Assembly: GCF_018598555.1 (NCBI RefSeq)
Contig: NZ_JAHEWN010000001.1
Coordinates: 124,001 to 188,000, forward strand
DNA from: Curtobacterium aurantiacum
Lineage (GTDB): Bacteria; Actinomycetota; Actinomycetes; Actinomycetales; Microbacteriaceae
DNA length: 64,000 nt
Direction: 5' to 3'
The notes beneath the pieces were generated by a model. It saw only the letters and a program-made list of their open reading frames with translations. It was not told where the DNA came from and searched no databases. Every line of letters begins with the position of its first letter. The first letter of the stretch is position 1. Position numbers and translations under genes: made by a program. Shown piece after piece: positions 7,476 to 15,679 of the stretch.

Positions 7476-9266
7476 TCAGTAGACGTCGCGGACGTACCGC
7501 TTCGCGCGTCGCATGTCGGCCAGGTAGGCCTGCGCGTCGTCCTCGCCGCGTCCGCGGCCACTCCGGATGACCTGCAGGAGCGCCGCCTCGACGTCCTTCG
7601 CCATCCGCGACGCGTCGCCGCACACGTACACGTGGCCGCCGTCCTCGAGCCAGGCGAAGAGCTCCGCGGAGCGCTCGAGCATCCGCGTCTGCACGTAGAC
7701 CTTCTCGGCCTGGTCGCGCGAGAACGCCAGGTCGAGGCGGTCGAGCACGCCCTGTTCCTGCAGCTCGGTGAGCTCGTCCTGGTACACGAAGTCGGTGTCC
7801 CGGTGCTGGTCGCCGAAGAACAGCCAGTTGCGCCCCGTCGCCCCGGACACCGCGCGCTCGTGCAGGAACCCGCGGAACGGCGCGACCCCCGTGCCCGGTC
7901 CGATCATGATCATCGGGGCCGACTCGTCCGCCGGCACCCCGAACGACGCGTTCGGCTGCAGGTAGACGTCGACGGTGCCGTCCGGGTCGACCCGGTCGGC
8001 CAGGAACGTCGACGCGACACCGGCGTACATCCGGTGCGGGTCGCCGTAGCGCACCGACGCGATGGTCAGGTGGATGCGGTCCGGGTGCGCCAGCGGGCTC
8101 GACGAGATCGAGTACTGCCGCGCCTGCAGCGGCCGCAGGTTCGGCAGCAGCTCGTCGAGTCCCGGGGCGGCCGGGCCGGCGTCGCGGAGCAGGTCGAGGA
8201 CGTCGCGTCCCCAGAGCCAGCGGTCGAGCTCGTGCTTGTCGCCGTGCGCCACCACTGCGGCGAGCTCACTCGACGGCGCGCGCTGCACCAGGTCGGCGAT
8301 GAGGTCCTTCGAGGGCGTCCGGATCTCACGGTCGGTCCGCAGGACCTCGGTGATCGGCCGGCCGTCGAACGCCTCGCTGCCGCTCGCGCCGACCTGCTCG
8401 AGCAGGTCCGCCACGAAGACCTCGTCGTTCACCGGCACGACCGCCAGGGCGTCGCCGGCCGCGTACTCGATGCCCGAGTCGCCGAGGTCGAACTCGTAGT
8501 GCCGGATCTCCTTCGCGCTGCGCGGCGAGGAGAGCAGCCGGTTCTCGACCAGGCGCGACGGGTACGGGTTGCGCTTGTTCCACTGCGAGCCCGGCCGGGA
8601 GGCACGGCTCGCGCCCGCCCCGCCGGTCGCGCCGGCACCGTCGCCGGCACCACCGCCCGTGGTCGCGCCGGGTGCGGCCGTCGCGCCGGCCTCGGCGGCG
8701 AGGCGGTCGAGGACCGCCGCGGTCCACAGTGCGGCCGGGTCCTCGAAGTCGACGTCGCAGTCGACGCGGTCGTGGATCCGGGTCGCGCCGAGCTGCTCGA
8801 ACCGGGTGTCGAGGAGCTTGCCGGCCTGGCAGAACTCGTCGTAGCTCGTGTCGCCGAGGCCCAGGACGGCGTACTGCAGCCCCTCGAGCCGCGGCACGGT
8901 GCTCGCCTGGACCGCGTCCCAGAACAGCCCGGCGTTGTCGGGCATCTCGCCCTCGCCGTAGGTCGAGGTGACGACGAGCACGTGCGACATCTCGGCGAGC
9001 TGCTCGGGGGTGACGGCGTCGAGCGCACTGGCACGACCGCCGAGTCCGCGGGCCTTCGCGCCGGCGACGAGCTCGTCGGCCAGGAACTCGGCGTTGCCGG
9101 TCTGGGTGCCGAAGAGCACGTCGATCGTCGTCGTGGGCGCGCTGGCTGCGACCTTCTTGCCGGCGGCCGCGATGCCCGCGATGAACCCGGCGAGCCAGGA
9201 CTCCTGGGCGGCCGAGAACGGTGCGTCGACTGGGATCAGCGACCCGGTCGGGGGGAGCAGGCTCAC
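7476..9266 (-). CDS. cysJ: CysJ-type NADPH diflavin reductase (coupled to glutamate synthase)
   Basis: The 596-residue protein has the full CysJ layout and length (E. coli CysJ is 599 aa). An N-terminal FMN flavodoxin domain shows FGTQTGNAE near residues 52-60 and TYGEGEMPDNAG. A Gly/Ala-rich linker lies at about 195-220. The FAD domain has RQYSISSSPL, and the NADPH domain has GPGTGVAPFRGF and YVCGDASRMAKDVE, ending in the conserved RYVRDVY. Such proteins pass electrons from NADPH through FAD and FMN to a partner. No sulfite or nitrite reductase hemoprotein gene is nearby. Its GTG start overlaps the gltB stop as GTGA, so the natural partner is probably the long GltB (inference). A larger open frame extending upstream runs inside gltB and is not real. 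Confidence 0.88.
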   Translation of the reverse strand: MSLLPPTGSLIPVDAPFSAAQESWLAGFIAGIAAAGKKVAASAPTTTIDVLFGTQTGNAEFLADELVAGAKARGLGGRASALDAVTPEQLAEMSHVLVVTSTYGEGEMPDNAGLFWDAVQASTVPRLEGLQYAVLGLGDTSYDEFCQAGKLLDTRFEQLGATRIHDRVDCDVDFEDPAALWTAAVLDRLAAEAGATAAPGATTGGGAGDGAGATGGAGASRASRPGSQWNKRNPYPSRLVENRLLSSPRSAKEIRHYEFDLGDSGIEYAAGDALAVVPVNDEVFVADLLEQVGASGSEAFDGRPITEVLRTDREIRTPSKDLIADLVQRAPSSELAAVVAHGDKHELDRWLWGRDVLDLLRDAGPAAPGLDELLPNLRPLQARQYSISSSPLAHPDRIHLTIASVRYGDPHRMYAGVASTFLADRVDPDGTVDVYLQPNASFGVPADESAPMIMIGPGTGVAPFRGFLHERAVSGATGRNWLFFGDQHRDTDFVYQDELTELQEQGVLDRLDLAFSRDQAEKVYVQTRMLERSAELFAWLEDGGHVYVCGDASRMAKDVEAALLQVIRSGRGRGEDDAQAYLADMRRAKRYVRDVY

Positions 9267-12200
9267 GCGGTCACCGCCTCGGTCGGCGCCTGCGGTGCAC
9301 GGCGGGCGATGTCCTCGAGCGCCGCGGTCGCGAGCAGCTCGTCGAAGCGGGCCTCGCGAACGCGGCCGTCGTTCTTGGCGTTCTGGTGCATGATCCACCC
9401 CGTGGTGCCCGGCGCGTCCATGCTGCGGTTGTTCCGCTGCGTGAGCGCGCGCTTGTAGTCGTCGAGCCGCTTGATCGCGATGAGGGTCGCGAGCTGGTCG
9501 TCGGCGAAGCGGTCGAGCGTGCCGCGCAGGTACTTCACGACGCGCTGCTTGACGGAGAAGTCCTCGGTGAGCACGAGGTTCTTGACGGCCTCGGCGACCC
9601 GCGGGTCGGCGGCCCCGAACGCACCCGGGACGCGCTCGAGGGCGACGTCCTGGGCGACCCCGAGCACCGTGTACGACGACAGCAGCGAGAACATGTCCTC
9701 GCCCTGGTCGCCGAGTGCCGGGGCACGGCCGTCGAGCACCGTGCGCTGGTCGCGGTAGTCGAGCTTGAACGCGCGGAGCTTGTCGGTGGCGATCGAGGTC
9801 GCGAGCTCGTCGAGGAGCTCCGGCCGGGTCGCCGCCGCGAGGATCTCGCCGGCGTCCTGCGTGAGCAGCAGGGCGCGGGGCATGCCGACGTAGACGTGCG
9901 CGCGGGCGGTGTCCCACTCGGCGAGCAGCCGCTCGGCCAGGACCGAACCGGTTGCCTCGAGGTGCCACTCGAGCAGCAGGCGGGCGGCGGCCTCGTGGAA
10001 CGCACCGCGCTCGGTGTCGGTGACCGGGAACACCAGGAGCGAGTCCGTGCTGGCACGCTCGGCGACCTGGCCGGAGGGGTCGTACTGGTACAGGAACCCG
10101 CCGGACATGCCGTTGCCGAGGCCCTTGCCGAACGCGCCGAGGTTGAACACGGCGCCCCCGGTCATGTACTCGCAGCCGAAGTCGCCGAGACCCTCGACGA
10201 CGGCGGTCGCGCCGGAGTTGCGGACGGCGAACCGGTCGCCGGCCTCGCCCTCGACGAAGGTGCGCCCACCGGTGGCCCCGAACAGCGCGAAGTTGCCGAC
10301 CAGCACGTTGCCGCCCTGTTCGGCGCTGCCGCCACCGGGGGCGCGGACGATGATCCGTCCGCCGCTCTGGCTCTTGCCGACGCCGTCGTTCGCGGTGCCG
10401 GTGTGCTCGAGCACGACGCCGTCGTTGTTGAAGACGCCGTAGGACTGCCCTGCCGAGCCCTGCGTGCGGATCGTGACCGCGCCGTCCACCAGCCGGCGGC
10501 GTCCGCGGTCGTCCGTCGTCACGGCGGGCAGGCCCTGCACGTCCTCGGCGCCGAGCTCGTGGTTGAGCAGGCGCTCGAGGTCGATGCCGAGCTGGCCACC
10601 GACCGACTTGTCGGCGTTGCCGAGCAGCACACCGTGCACGAGCACGTGCTCCTGCGCGTGGTCGACCAGGGCGGTGCGGACGCGCTCGAGCAGGGCGTCG
10701 TCGGTGTGGAAGTCCTTCTCCAGGTACTCCGGGTCCGCGACGATCTTCTCGGGCACCTGGGCGAGCAGGGCGCGGGCGTCCAGCCGGCCGACGCTCGCCG
10801 GGTGGTCCAGGAGCTGCAGCAGGTCGGCCCGACCACGGGCCTCACGCAGGGAGCGCAGGCCGAGCCGGGCCAGGATCTGCCGCACGTCGTGGGCGATGTT
10901 GAGCAGGTACTGGGCGAACGCGCGGGGGTCGCCCTCGAACGCCTCGGCGTTCGTGGTCAGGCCCGCCGGGCACTTCACGTTGCAGTTCTTCGCCATCACG
11001 CAGCCGAGCATCATGAGCGCGGTCGTGCCGAACTCGAAGCTGTCGCCGCCGAGCAGGGCGCTCGTGACCACGTCGCTGCCGGTCTGGTGTGCGCCGGAGC
11101 AGCGGAGCGTGACCTTCTGGCGCAGGCCGTTGGCGACCAGTGCCTGGTGCACCTCGGACACGCCGATCTCCGCCGAGCGGCCGGCGTACTTCAGGCTGGT
11201 GACCGCCGCTGCGCCGGTGCCGCCGGTGTTGCCCGCGACGTTGATGACGTCGGCGCCGGCCTTCGCGACGCCGACCGCGATCGTGCCGATGCCCTCGGAC
11301 GAGACGAGCTTCACGATCACCCGGACCCGGGCGGCCTTGCAGTCGTGGATGAGCTGCGCGAGGTCCTCGATCGAGTACGTGTCGTGGTGCGGCGGCGGCG
11401 AGATGAGCTCGACGCCCGGCGTGCCGCCACGGGCCGCGGCGATGTCCACCGTGACCTTCGGCGCGGGCAGCTGACCGCCCTCGCCGGGCTTCGCGCCCTG
11501 GCCGATCTTGATCTCGAGCTCCTCGAGCATGGGGTCGGCGAGGTAGCCGGCCCAGATGCCGAAGCGGCCGGAGGCGAACTGCTTGATGCGCGAGCCCCGG
11601 ATGGTGCCGTAGCGGGAGTGGTGCTCGCCGCCCTCACCGCTGTTCGACATGCCGCCGACCATGTTCGTGCCGTGCGCGACGGCCTCGTGGGCGGTGGCGA
11701 CGAGGGCACCGTGGCTCATCGCACCGGACGCCAGGGTCCGGGTGATCTCGTGGGCCGGCTGCACCTCGTCGAGCTCGACGCTCGCCGGGGCGCTCTGCAG
11801 CAGGGCGAGCAGGGCGACGGCCGCACCGGTGGCGCGCAGCGTCACCCGGGTGTCGTCGACGGCGTCGATGTCGATCTGGCCGGGGTGGAGCAGCGCGAGG
11901 CCGTCCGCGAGGGCCCGGTGGCGCAGTGCACCCGTGGTCCCCGTCGACGTGAGCTCCAGGCGGAACCGCTCCGTCCCTCCAGGCAGGTCCTGGTCGTCCG
12001 CCGGACGCGAGCCGGAGAGCCCGCGCACCGTGACGCTGGCGTTGCCGCTCGTCGAGAAGCGACCGAGCTCGCGGGCGAAGTCCTCCGCCGTGTCGATGCC
12101 CGTGACGTCCGCGGGCAGCGCGAGCACGTCGCGGAGTGCGGCGGGACGGCGGGACCGCTCGTCGTGCGTGGTCTGCAGGAACGTGACGTAGCCCGGCGTG

Positions 12201-14833
12201 ATGCGGTGCGCGTCGATCTCGGCGTCGCTGAGCTGGTCGTAGCCGGTGTTCCGGTACGCGGCGTCGGTGATGCCGAACGAGTCGTCGAGCTGGCCGAGCG
12301 TGAGCAGGCGCAGCGCGTCCGAGTCGCCGGAACGCTCGAAGGCCGGGCGCTCCTCGGTCATGCCGCCGAAGCCGCGGACGCTCGCGACGCCGAACGAGTG
12401 GCCGGCGCCGTCGGAGCGTTCCTTGAACAGGCCGAGCAGCGGGACCTGGCCCTCGGACGCCACCGAACGGGCACGCTCGTGCCAGTCCGTCGCCGCCTGG
12501 GCGATGCGCGCGAAGCCGACCCCGCCGACCGGGGCCTGCATGTGCGGGAAGATCCGCGCGAGCACGTCGTCGCCGGTGTCGAGGTAGTTCGGCTCGAAGA
12601 ACTCGCCGCCGATGTAGCTCTCGGCGGTGCACAGACCGACGCGGCCCATGGTCTTCGCCAGGGCCTTCTCGGCGGCCTTCCGGAACTGCTTGAGTGCCAG
12701 GTCGGTCGCGGTCAGCTCGCCGGCGGGTGCGGGCGCGGCGGGGTACTTCTCCTCCGCACGCAGGCGCGCGCTCAAGCTGTACACAGCGGCGGCACCGAAC
12801 CCGAGGGCGGTCGCGACGTGGTGTGACGATGGCAGCTGACCGCTCTCCGCGACCACGGACACCCGCAGGCGCAGACCGGTCTCGATGAGCCGCTGGTTGA
12901 CGGCGGCCACGGCCAGGATCACGGGGAGGGGCGCATGGGTCGACGACACCTCGCGGTCGGTCACGACCGCGATCCCACCACCGCGCGCCGCGAACGCCTC
13001 GATCGCGTCGCACAGGGCGTCCAGCGCGCCGCGCATCGCGTCGGCGTTGGCCTGCTCGTCGGTGGGCACCGGCACGTAGAGCATGTCGAAGCGCTCGAGC
13101 GGGACGATGTCCTGGTCGCGCAGCCGCACCATGTCGAGGTGCCCGAGGATCGGCGACTGCACGACGAGCTGACGGCCCGTGGTGCCCGTGCCGTCCGGCT
13201 TCGCGCCGAGTGCGACGCGCATCGACATGCCGTCGGCCTCGCGGATCGAGTCGAGCGGGGGGTTCGTCACCTGGGCGAAGCGCTGCGAGAAGTACTTCGC
13301 CATGCCGCCCTCGGTGTCGCTCAGGGCGTTGATCGCGTTGCCGTAGCCCATCGCCGAGATGCGCTCCGACCCGTTCTGCAGCATCGGGTCGAGCATGAAC
13401 CGGAAGCTCTCCTGGTTCAGCGAGTACGCCACGTACCGGCCCGCGAGCGACAGGTCTCCGTCGTAGCCCAGGGTCGTCGTCGTGCGCTCGTAGTCCGGAG
13501 CGGGCACGTCGTCGAGGTTCACGCGGGCGGCGTCGAGCAGGGTGCCGTAGTCACGGCGGGCCGCGAGCATGTGCAGCACCTCGCCCGTGCGCATCCGGGT
13601 ACCGGTGCGGTGGTCGACGACGAGCATGCCGCCGGCCTCGATGCGGCCGCGGTGCACGACCTCGTCGGCGGCGAACTCGACCTGGCCGGCCTCGGACGAC
13701 ACCATCAGGTACTCGGCCGTCTCGACGGTGCGCAGCGGGCGCAGGCCCAGGCGGTCCAGGCGGGCGCCGACGACGTCGCCGTCGCTGAAGATCACGGCCG
13801 CGGGGCCGTCGTTCTTCTCCTCGTACAGCGAGAAGTACTCGAGCATGTCCCGGACGTCCGGCGTCAGCGTGCGGTCGTTCTCCCACGCCGGCGGCATGAG
13901 CGAGACCACGGCCTCGACGATCTCGAGCCCGTCGTCGAACACACGGCTCTGCAGGGTCTGGTCGAGTCGGCTCGAGTCCGACTGCCCGGGCGGGCGGACG
14001 ATGCTCCGGGTGCGGGCACGGGCGAGCGCCTCGTCCGACAGCCGGTTCTTGCGGTCGGTGTTCAGCTCTCCGTTGTGCGCCATCAGGCGGAACGGCTGCG
14101 CCATCGTGGGGTGCGGCTCGGTGTTCGTCGAGAACCGGGTGTGGAAGTACAGCGTCCGGACCGAGTGCCGGGGGTCGCGCAGGTCGGTGAAGTACCCGAT
14201 GACCTCGCCGGAGTTCAGCCGGCCCTTCAGGATCTGGGTCCGAGCGCTGAGTGACAGCGGGTACAGGGCGGCGTGCTCGGCACGTGCGGCCGCAGCCTCG
14301 CCGTAGGACACGGCCTCGATGGCGAGCAGGGCACGGTTCGCCGCCGCGTCGACCTCGGTGCGCTCCCAGTCGGACGGCGCCCGGAAGACCCACTGCACGA
14401 TCGGCAGCTGGTACTGCTCGGCCTCGGGGCGGGCGACCGAGTGGTCCACCGGGACGTCGCGGACCAGCAGCAGCTCGAAGCCCTCTGCCGCGATGGCGTC
14501 CGTGACGGTCTGCTCGGCGCGGGCGCGCTCGTCGGCGCCGTCCGCTCCGTCGCTGCTCGGCACGAAGCAGTTCGCCACGCCGAAGTGCCCGGCGCGCAGC
14601 TGCTCGCCGGTGATGGCGCTGAAGAACTCCACCGACAGGTCGATGCTGACGCCAGCGCCGTCACCGACACCCTCGGCGGACTTGCCGCCGCGGTGCGGGA
14701 TGGAGCACAGCGCTTCGTCGCCCTTGCGGATGACGTCGTGGCTCGGCGTCCCGTCGAGACGGGTGATGAAACCGACGCCGCAATCGCTCGATTCGCGGGC
14801 AGGGTCGTAGAGACCGAAGGAGGTGGGGTTCAC
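9263..14833 (-). CDS. gltB: Extended glutamate synthase large subunit (1856 aa)
   Basis: The protein has the glutamate synthase order: class II glutaminase domain with nucleophile Cys18 (SSDCGVGFI) after a 17-residue propeptide; central domain to about residue 780; FMN-binding synthase domain from about 1035 (GAMSHGALV); iron-sulfur Cys cluster near 1274-1287 (GCVMAKNCNVKCPAG); and the GXGXG beta-helix around 1450-1600. It should make glutamate from 2-oxoglutarate and glutamine. Typical GltB is about 1480-1530 aa. The extra length is an insertion of about 130-170 residues before the FMN domain and a C-terminal extension of about 250 residues. No gltD gene is present; a CysJ-like reductase gene follows with GTGA overlap. 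The start codon is GTG with no clear Shine-Dalgarno site. Confidence 0.9.
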   Translation of the reverse strand: MNPTSFGLYDPARESSDCGVGFITRLDGTPSHDVIRKGDEALCSIPHRGGKSAEGVGDGAGVSIDLSVEFFSAITGEQLRAGHFGVANCFVPSSDGADGADERARAEQTVTDAIAAEGFELLLVRDVPVDHSVARPEAEQYQLPIVQWVFRAPSDWERTEVDAAANRALLAIEAVSYGEAAAARAEHAALYPLSLSARTQILKGRLNSGEVIGYFTDLRDPRHSVRTLYFHTRFSTNTEPHPTMAQPFRLMAHNGELNTDRKNRLSDEALARARTRSIVRPPGQSDSSRLDQTLQSRVFDDGLEIVEAVVSLMPPAWENDRTLTPDVRDMLEYFSLYEEKNDGPAAVIFSDGDVVGARLDRLGLRPLRTVETAEYLMVSSEAGQVEFAADEVVHRGRIEAGGMLVVDHRTGTRMRTGEVLHMLAARRDYGTLLDAARVNLDDVPAPDYERTTTTLGYDGDLSLAGRYVAYSLNQESFRFMLDPMLQNGSERISAMGYGNAINALSDTEGGMAKYFSQRFAQVTNPPLDSIREADGMSMRVALGAKPDGTGTTGRQLVVQSPILGHLDMVRLRDQDIVPLERFDMLYVPVPTDEQANADAMRGALDALCDAIEAFAARGGGIAVVTDREVSSTHAPLPVILAVAAVNQRLIETGLRLRVSVVAESGQLPSSHHVATALGFGAAAVYSLSARLRAEEKYPAAPAPAGELTATDLALKQFRKAAEKALAKTMGRVGLCTAESYIGGEFFEPNYLDTGDDVLARIFPHMQAPVGGVGFARIAQAATDWHERARSVASEGQVPLLGLFKERSDGAGHSFGVASVRGFGGMTEERPAFERSGDSDALRLLTLGQLDDSFGITDAAYRNTGYDQLSDAEIDAHRITPGYVTFLQTTHDERSRRPAALRDVLALPADVTGIDTAEDFARELGRFSTSGNASVTVRGLSGSRPADDQDLPGGTERFRLELTSTGTTGALRHRALADGLALLHPGQIDIDAVDDTRVTLRATGAAVALLALLQSAPASVELDEVQPAHEITRTLASGAMSHGALVATAHEAVAHGTNMVGGMSNSGEGGEHHSRYGTIRGSRIKQFASGRFGIWAGYLADPMLEELEIKIGQGAKPGEGGQLPAPKVTVDIAAARGGTPGVELISPPPHHDTYSIEDLAQLIHDCKAARVRVIVKLVSSEGIGTIAVGVAKAGADVINVAGNTGGTGAAAVTSLKYAGRSAEIGVSEVHQALVANGLRQKVTLRCSGAHQTGSDVVTSALLGGDSFEFGTTALMMLGCVMAKNCNVKCPAGLTTNAEAFEGDPRAFAQYLLNIAHDVRQILARLGLRSLREARGRADLLQLLDHPASVGRLDARALLAQVPEKIVADPEYLEKDFHTDDALLERVRTALVDHAQEHVLVHGVLLGNADKSVGGQLGIDLERLLNHELGAEDVQGLPAVTTDDRGRRRLVDGAVTIRTQGSAGQSYGVFNNDGVVLEHTGTANDGVGKSQSGGRIIVRAPGGGSAEQGGNVLVGNFALFGATGGRTFVEGEAGDRFAVRNSGATAVVEGLGDFGCEYMTGGAVFNLGAFGKGLGNGMSGGFLYQYDPSGQVAERASTDSLLVFPVTDTERGAFHEAAARLLLEWHLEATGSVLAERLLAEWDTARAHVYVGMPRALLLTQDAGEILAAATRPELLDELATSIATDKLRAFKLDYRDQRTVLDGRAPALGDQGEDMFSLLSSYTVLGVAQDVALERVPGAFGAADPRVAEAVKNLVLTEDFSVKQRVVKYLRGTLDRFADDQLATLIAIKRLDDYKRALTQRNNRSMDAPGTTGWIMHQNAKNDGRVREARFDELLATAALEDIARRAPQAPTEAVTA

Positions 14834-14953
14834 GTGCGGGTCCAGTGGGGGCGTTGCCGGCAGCGGACGGCGCGGGCTGCATCGATGGAGCGCTCGCCGC
14901 GGGCAGACCGATGGTGGCAGTCGGGCCCTGTGGGGTGGTGGTGCGGTAGGGCG

Positions 14954-14983
14954 ATGCTACGGCTTGGTATACCGACCGTGCAA
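14954..14983 (-). promoter_or_regulatory. Candidate promoter of gltB–cysJ
   Basis: On the minus strand TTGCAC (complement of 14978-14983) and TAGCAT (complement of 14954-14959) are separated by 18 bases. Transcription would start near 14947, leaving a leader of about 110 bases before GTG 14833, which is long for this window and could carry regulation. Confidence 0.4.
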
Positions 14984-15002
14984 CACGGGTGGTGGGCGTG
15001 TG

Positions 15003-15063
15003 GTGCGAGGTTCCGTAACCGGTGCCCGGCAGGACCCGCGGCACGGAGGACGGAACCTCGCAC
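15003..15063. repeat. Inverted repeat GTGCGAGGTTCCGT
   Basis: GTGCGAGGTTCCGT (15003-15016) pairs perfectly with 15050-15063 over 14 bp. The same 14-mer is found at 53229-53242 near inverted copies. It lies downstream of the small membrane protein gene and upstream of the gltB promoter, so it may terminate transcription of the former. Confidence 0.6.
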
Positions 15064-15101
15064 GGGCTGCCCGGCGGGGTCAGCGCGGAGCGCTCGCGGG
15101 G

Positions 15102-15368
15102 TCAGCGCGGCAGCAGGATCTGCACGATCGCGACGACCACGAGCGCCGCGATCGGGACGCCCGCGATCCAGGCTCCGGCGCGCATCTGCGTCCGGCGGAT
15201 CGTGGGCGGTGCGTGTGAGGACCGTGCGAACTCGGTCGCCGCGACGAGCTCCGGCGCGGCGGCGGGCGGTGCGGGCTCGGGTTGGGGCCGGTCGTCCTCG
15301 AACGCGGGGACCTCGACCACCAGGTCGGCGGGGTCCGGGCGGCCCGGGAGCTTGTCGTACGCGTTCGT
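15102..15368 (-). CDS. Small tail-anchored membrane protein, start uncertain
   Basis: The frame encodes up to 88 residues, ending in one hydrophobic helix (AGAWIAGVPIAALVVVAIVQ) and three final residues, which suggests a C-terminally anchored protein with an acidic, Pro-rich soluble part. No ATG is available. A GTG at 15320 would give 72 aa but has no ribosome binding site and would drop the well-formed sequence NAYDKLPGRPDPADL. An ACG at 15368 stands seven bases after a strong GAGGAGG, which fits an unusual ACG initiation codon. I give the longer form. No function is recognised. Confidence 0.55.
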   Translation of the reverse strand, partial: TNAYDKLPGRPDPADLVVEVPAFEDDRPQPEPAPPAAAPELVAATEFARSSHAPPTIRRTQMRAGAWIAGVPIAALVVVAIVQILLPR

Positions 15369-15423
15369 CGCGGGGCCTCCTCGTCGATGTCCTCCGCCCA
15401 GTATGCGACCCGGGCGGCAGTCG

Positions 15424-15474
15424 GTGAGCAGAAGATGTCGGGTGCGGTCGCGGCACCCGACATCTTCTGCTCAC
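15424..15474. repeat. 51-bp GTGAGCAG hairpin, copy 1
   Basis: Perfect 22-base arms (15424-15445 and 15453-15474) flank a 7-base loop. The ends are GTGAGCAG and CTGCTCAC. Two further elements of exactly the same length lie at 24327-24377 and 25915-25965. Confidence 0.8.
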
Positions 15475-15579
15475 GAAGCGGCCAGAGCGCCGCGAGCGAG
15501 GCCGCGCCGCGCACGGTGCGCTGTCGTCCGGCCCGTGCGGGGTTACCTGCTCGGTGCACGGTTGTAGCGCTGCACGGGG

Positions 15580-15674
15580 CGGGCAACTCCGCACGGGGTG
15601 AGCAAGGCCGCACGGTGCGGCGCCGGCACCGGGACGGGCAACTCCGCACGGGGTGAGCGAGACCGCACGGTGCG
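15580..15674 (+). repeat. Two 40-bp direct repeats of the CGCACGGTGCG family
   Basis: Copies at 15580-15619 and 15635-15674 share CGGGCAACTCCGCACGGGG followed by a TGAGC segment and end in the palindromic 11-mer CGCACGGTGCG. They differ at only two positions and start 55 bases apart. They lie downstream of the fructosamine-kinase-like gene. Confidence 0.75.
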
Positions 15675-15679
15675 AGGGG

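Larger units (their letters stand above)
15369..15679. other. Repeat-filled intergenic region
   Basis: About 310 bases between two minus-strand genes. It holds the 51-bp hairpin at 15424-15474, two 40-bp direct repeats (15580-15674) and a -10-like CATACT (complement of 15400-15405) for the small membrane protein. No coding sequence is seen. Confidence 0.7.

Noticed and set aside
7240-7482. 80-codon plus-strand frame with a nearby GGAGGAGG
   Set aside because: Codon usage degrades along the frame and it passes through the terminator hairpin into the end of the cysJ-like gene. It stays possible but unsupported.
7476-9266. Assimilatory sulfite reductase operon
   Set aside because: CysJ similarity is clear, but no cysI, cysH, cysD or cysN gene is adjacent and the gene is coupled to gltB instead.
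9221-12826. Plus-strand open frame of 1201 codons
   Set aside because: It is antisense to gltB. Its residues are dominated by Arg, Gly, Val and Asp from the complementary strand of G/C-ended codons, with no domain motifs. Long antisense frames are expected at this GC content.
14834-14950. Riboswitch in the gltB leader
   Set aside because: The leader of about 110 bases has no consensus of a known riboswitch class that I can recognise. It remains only an unusually long leader.
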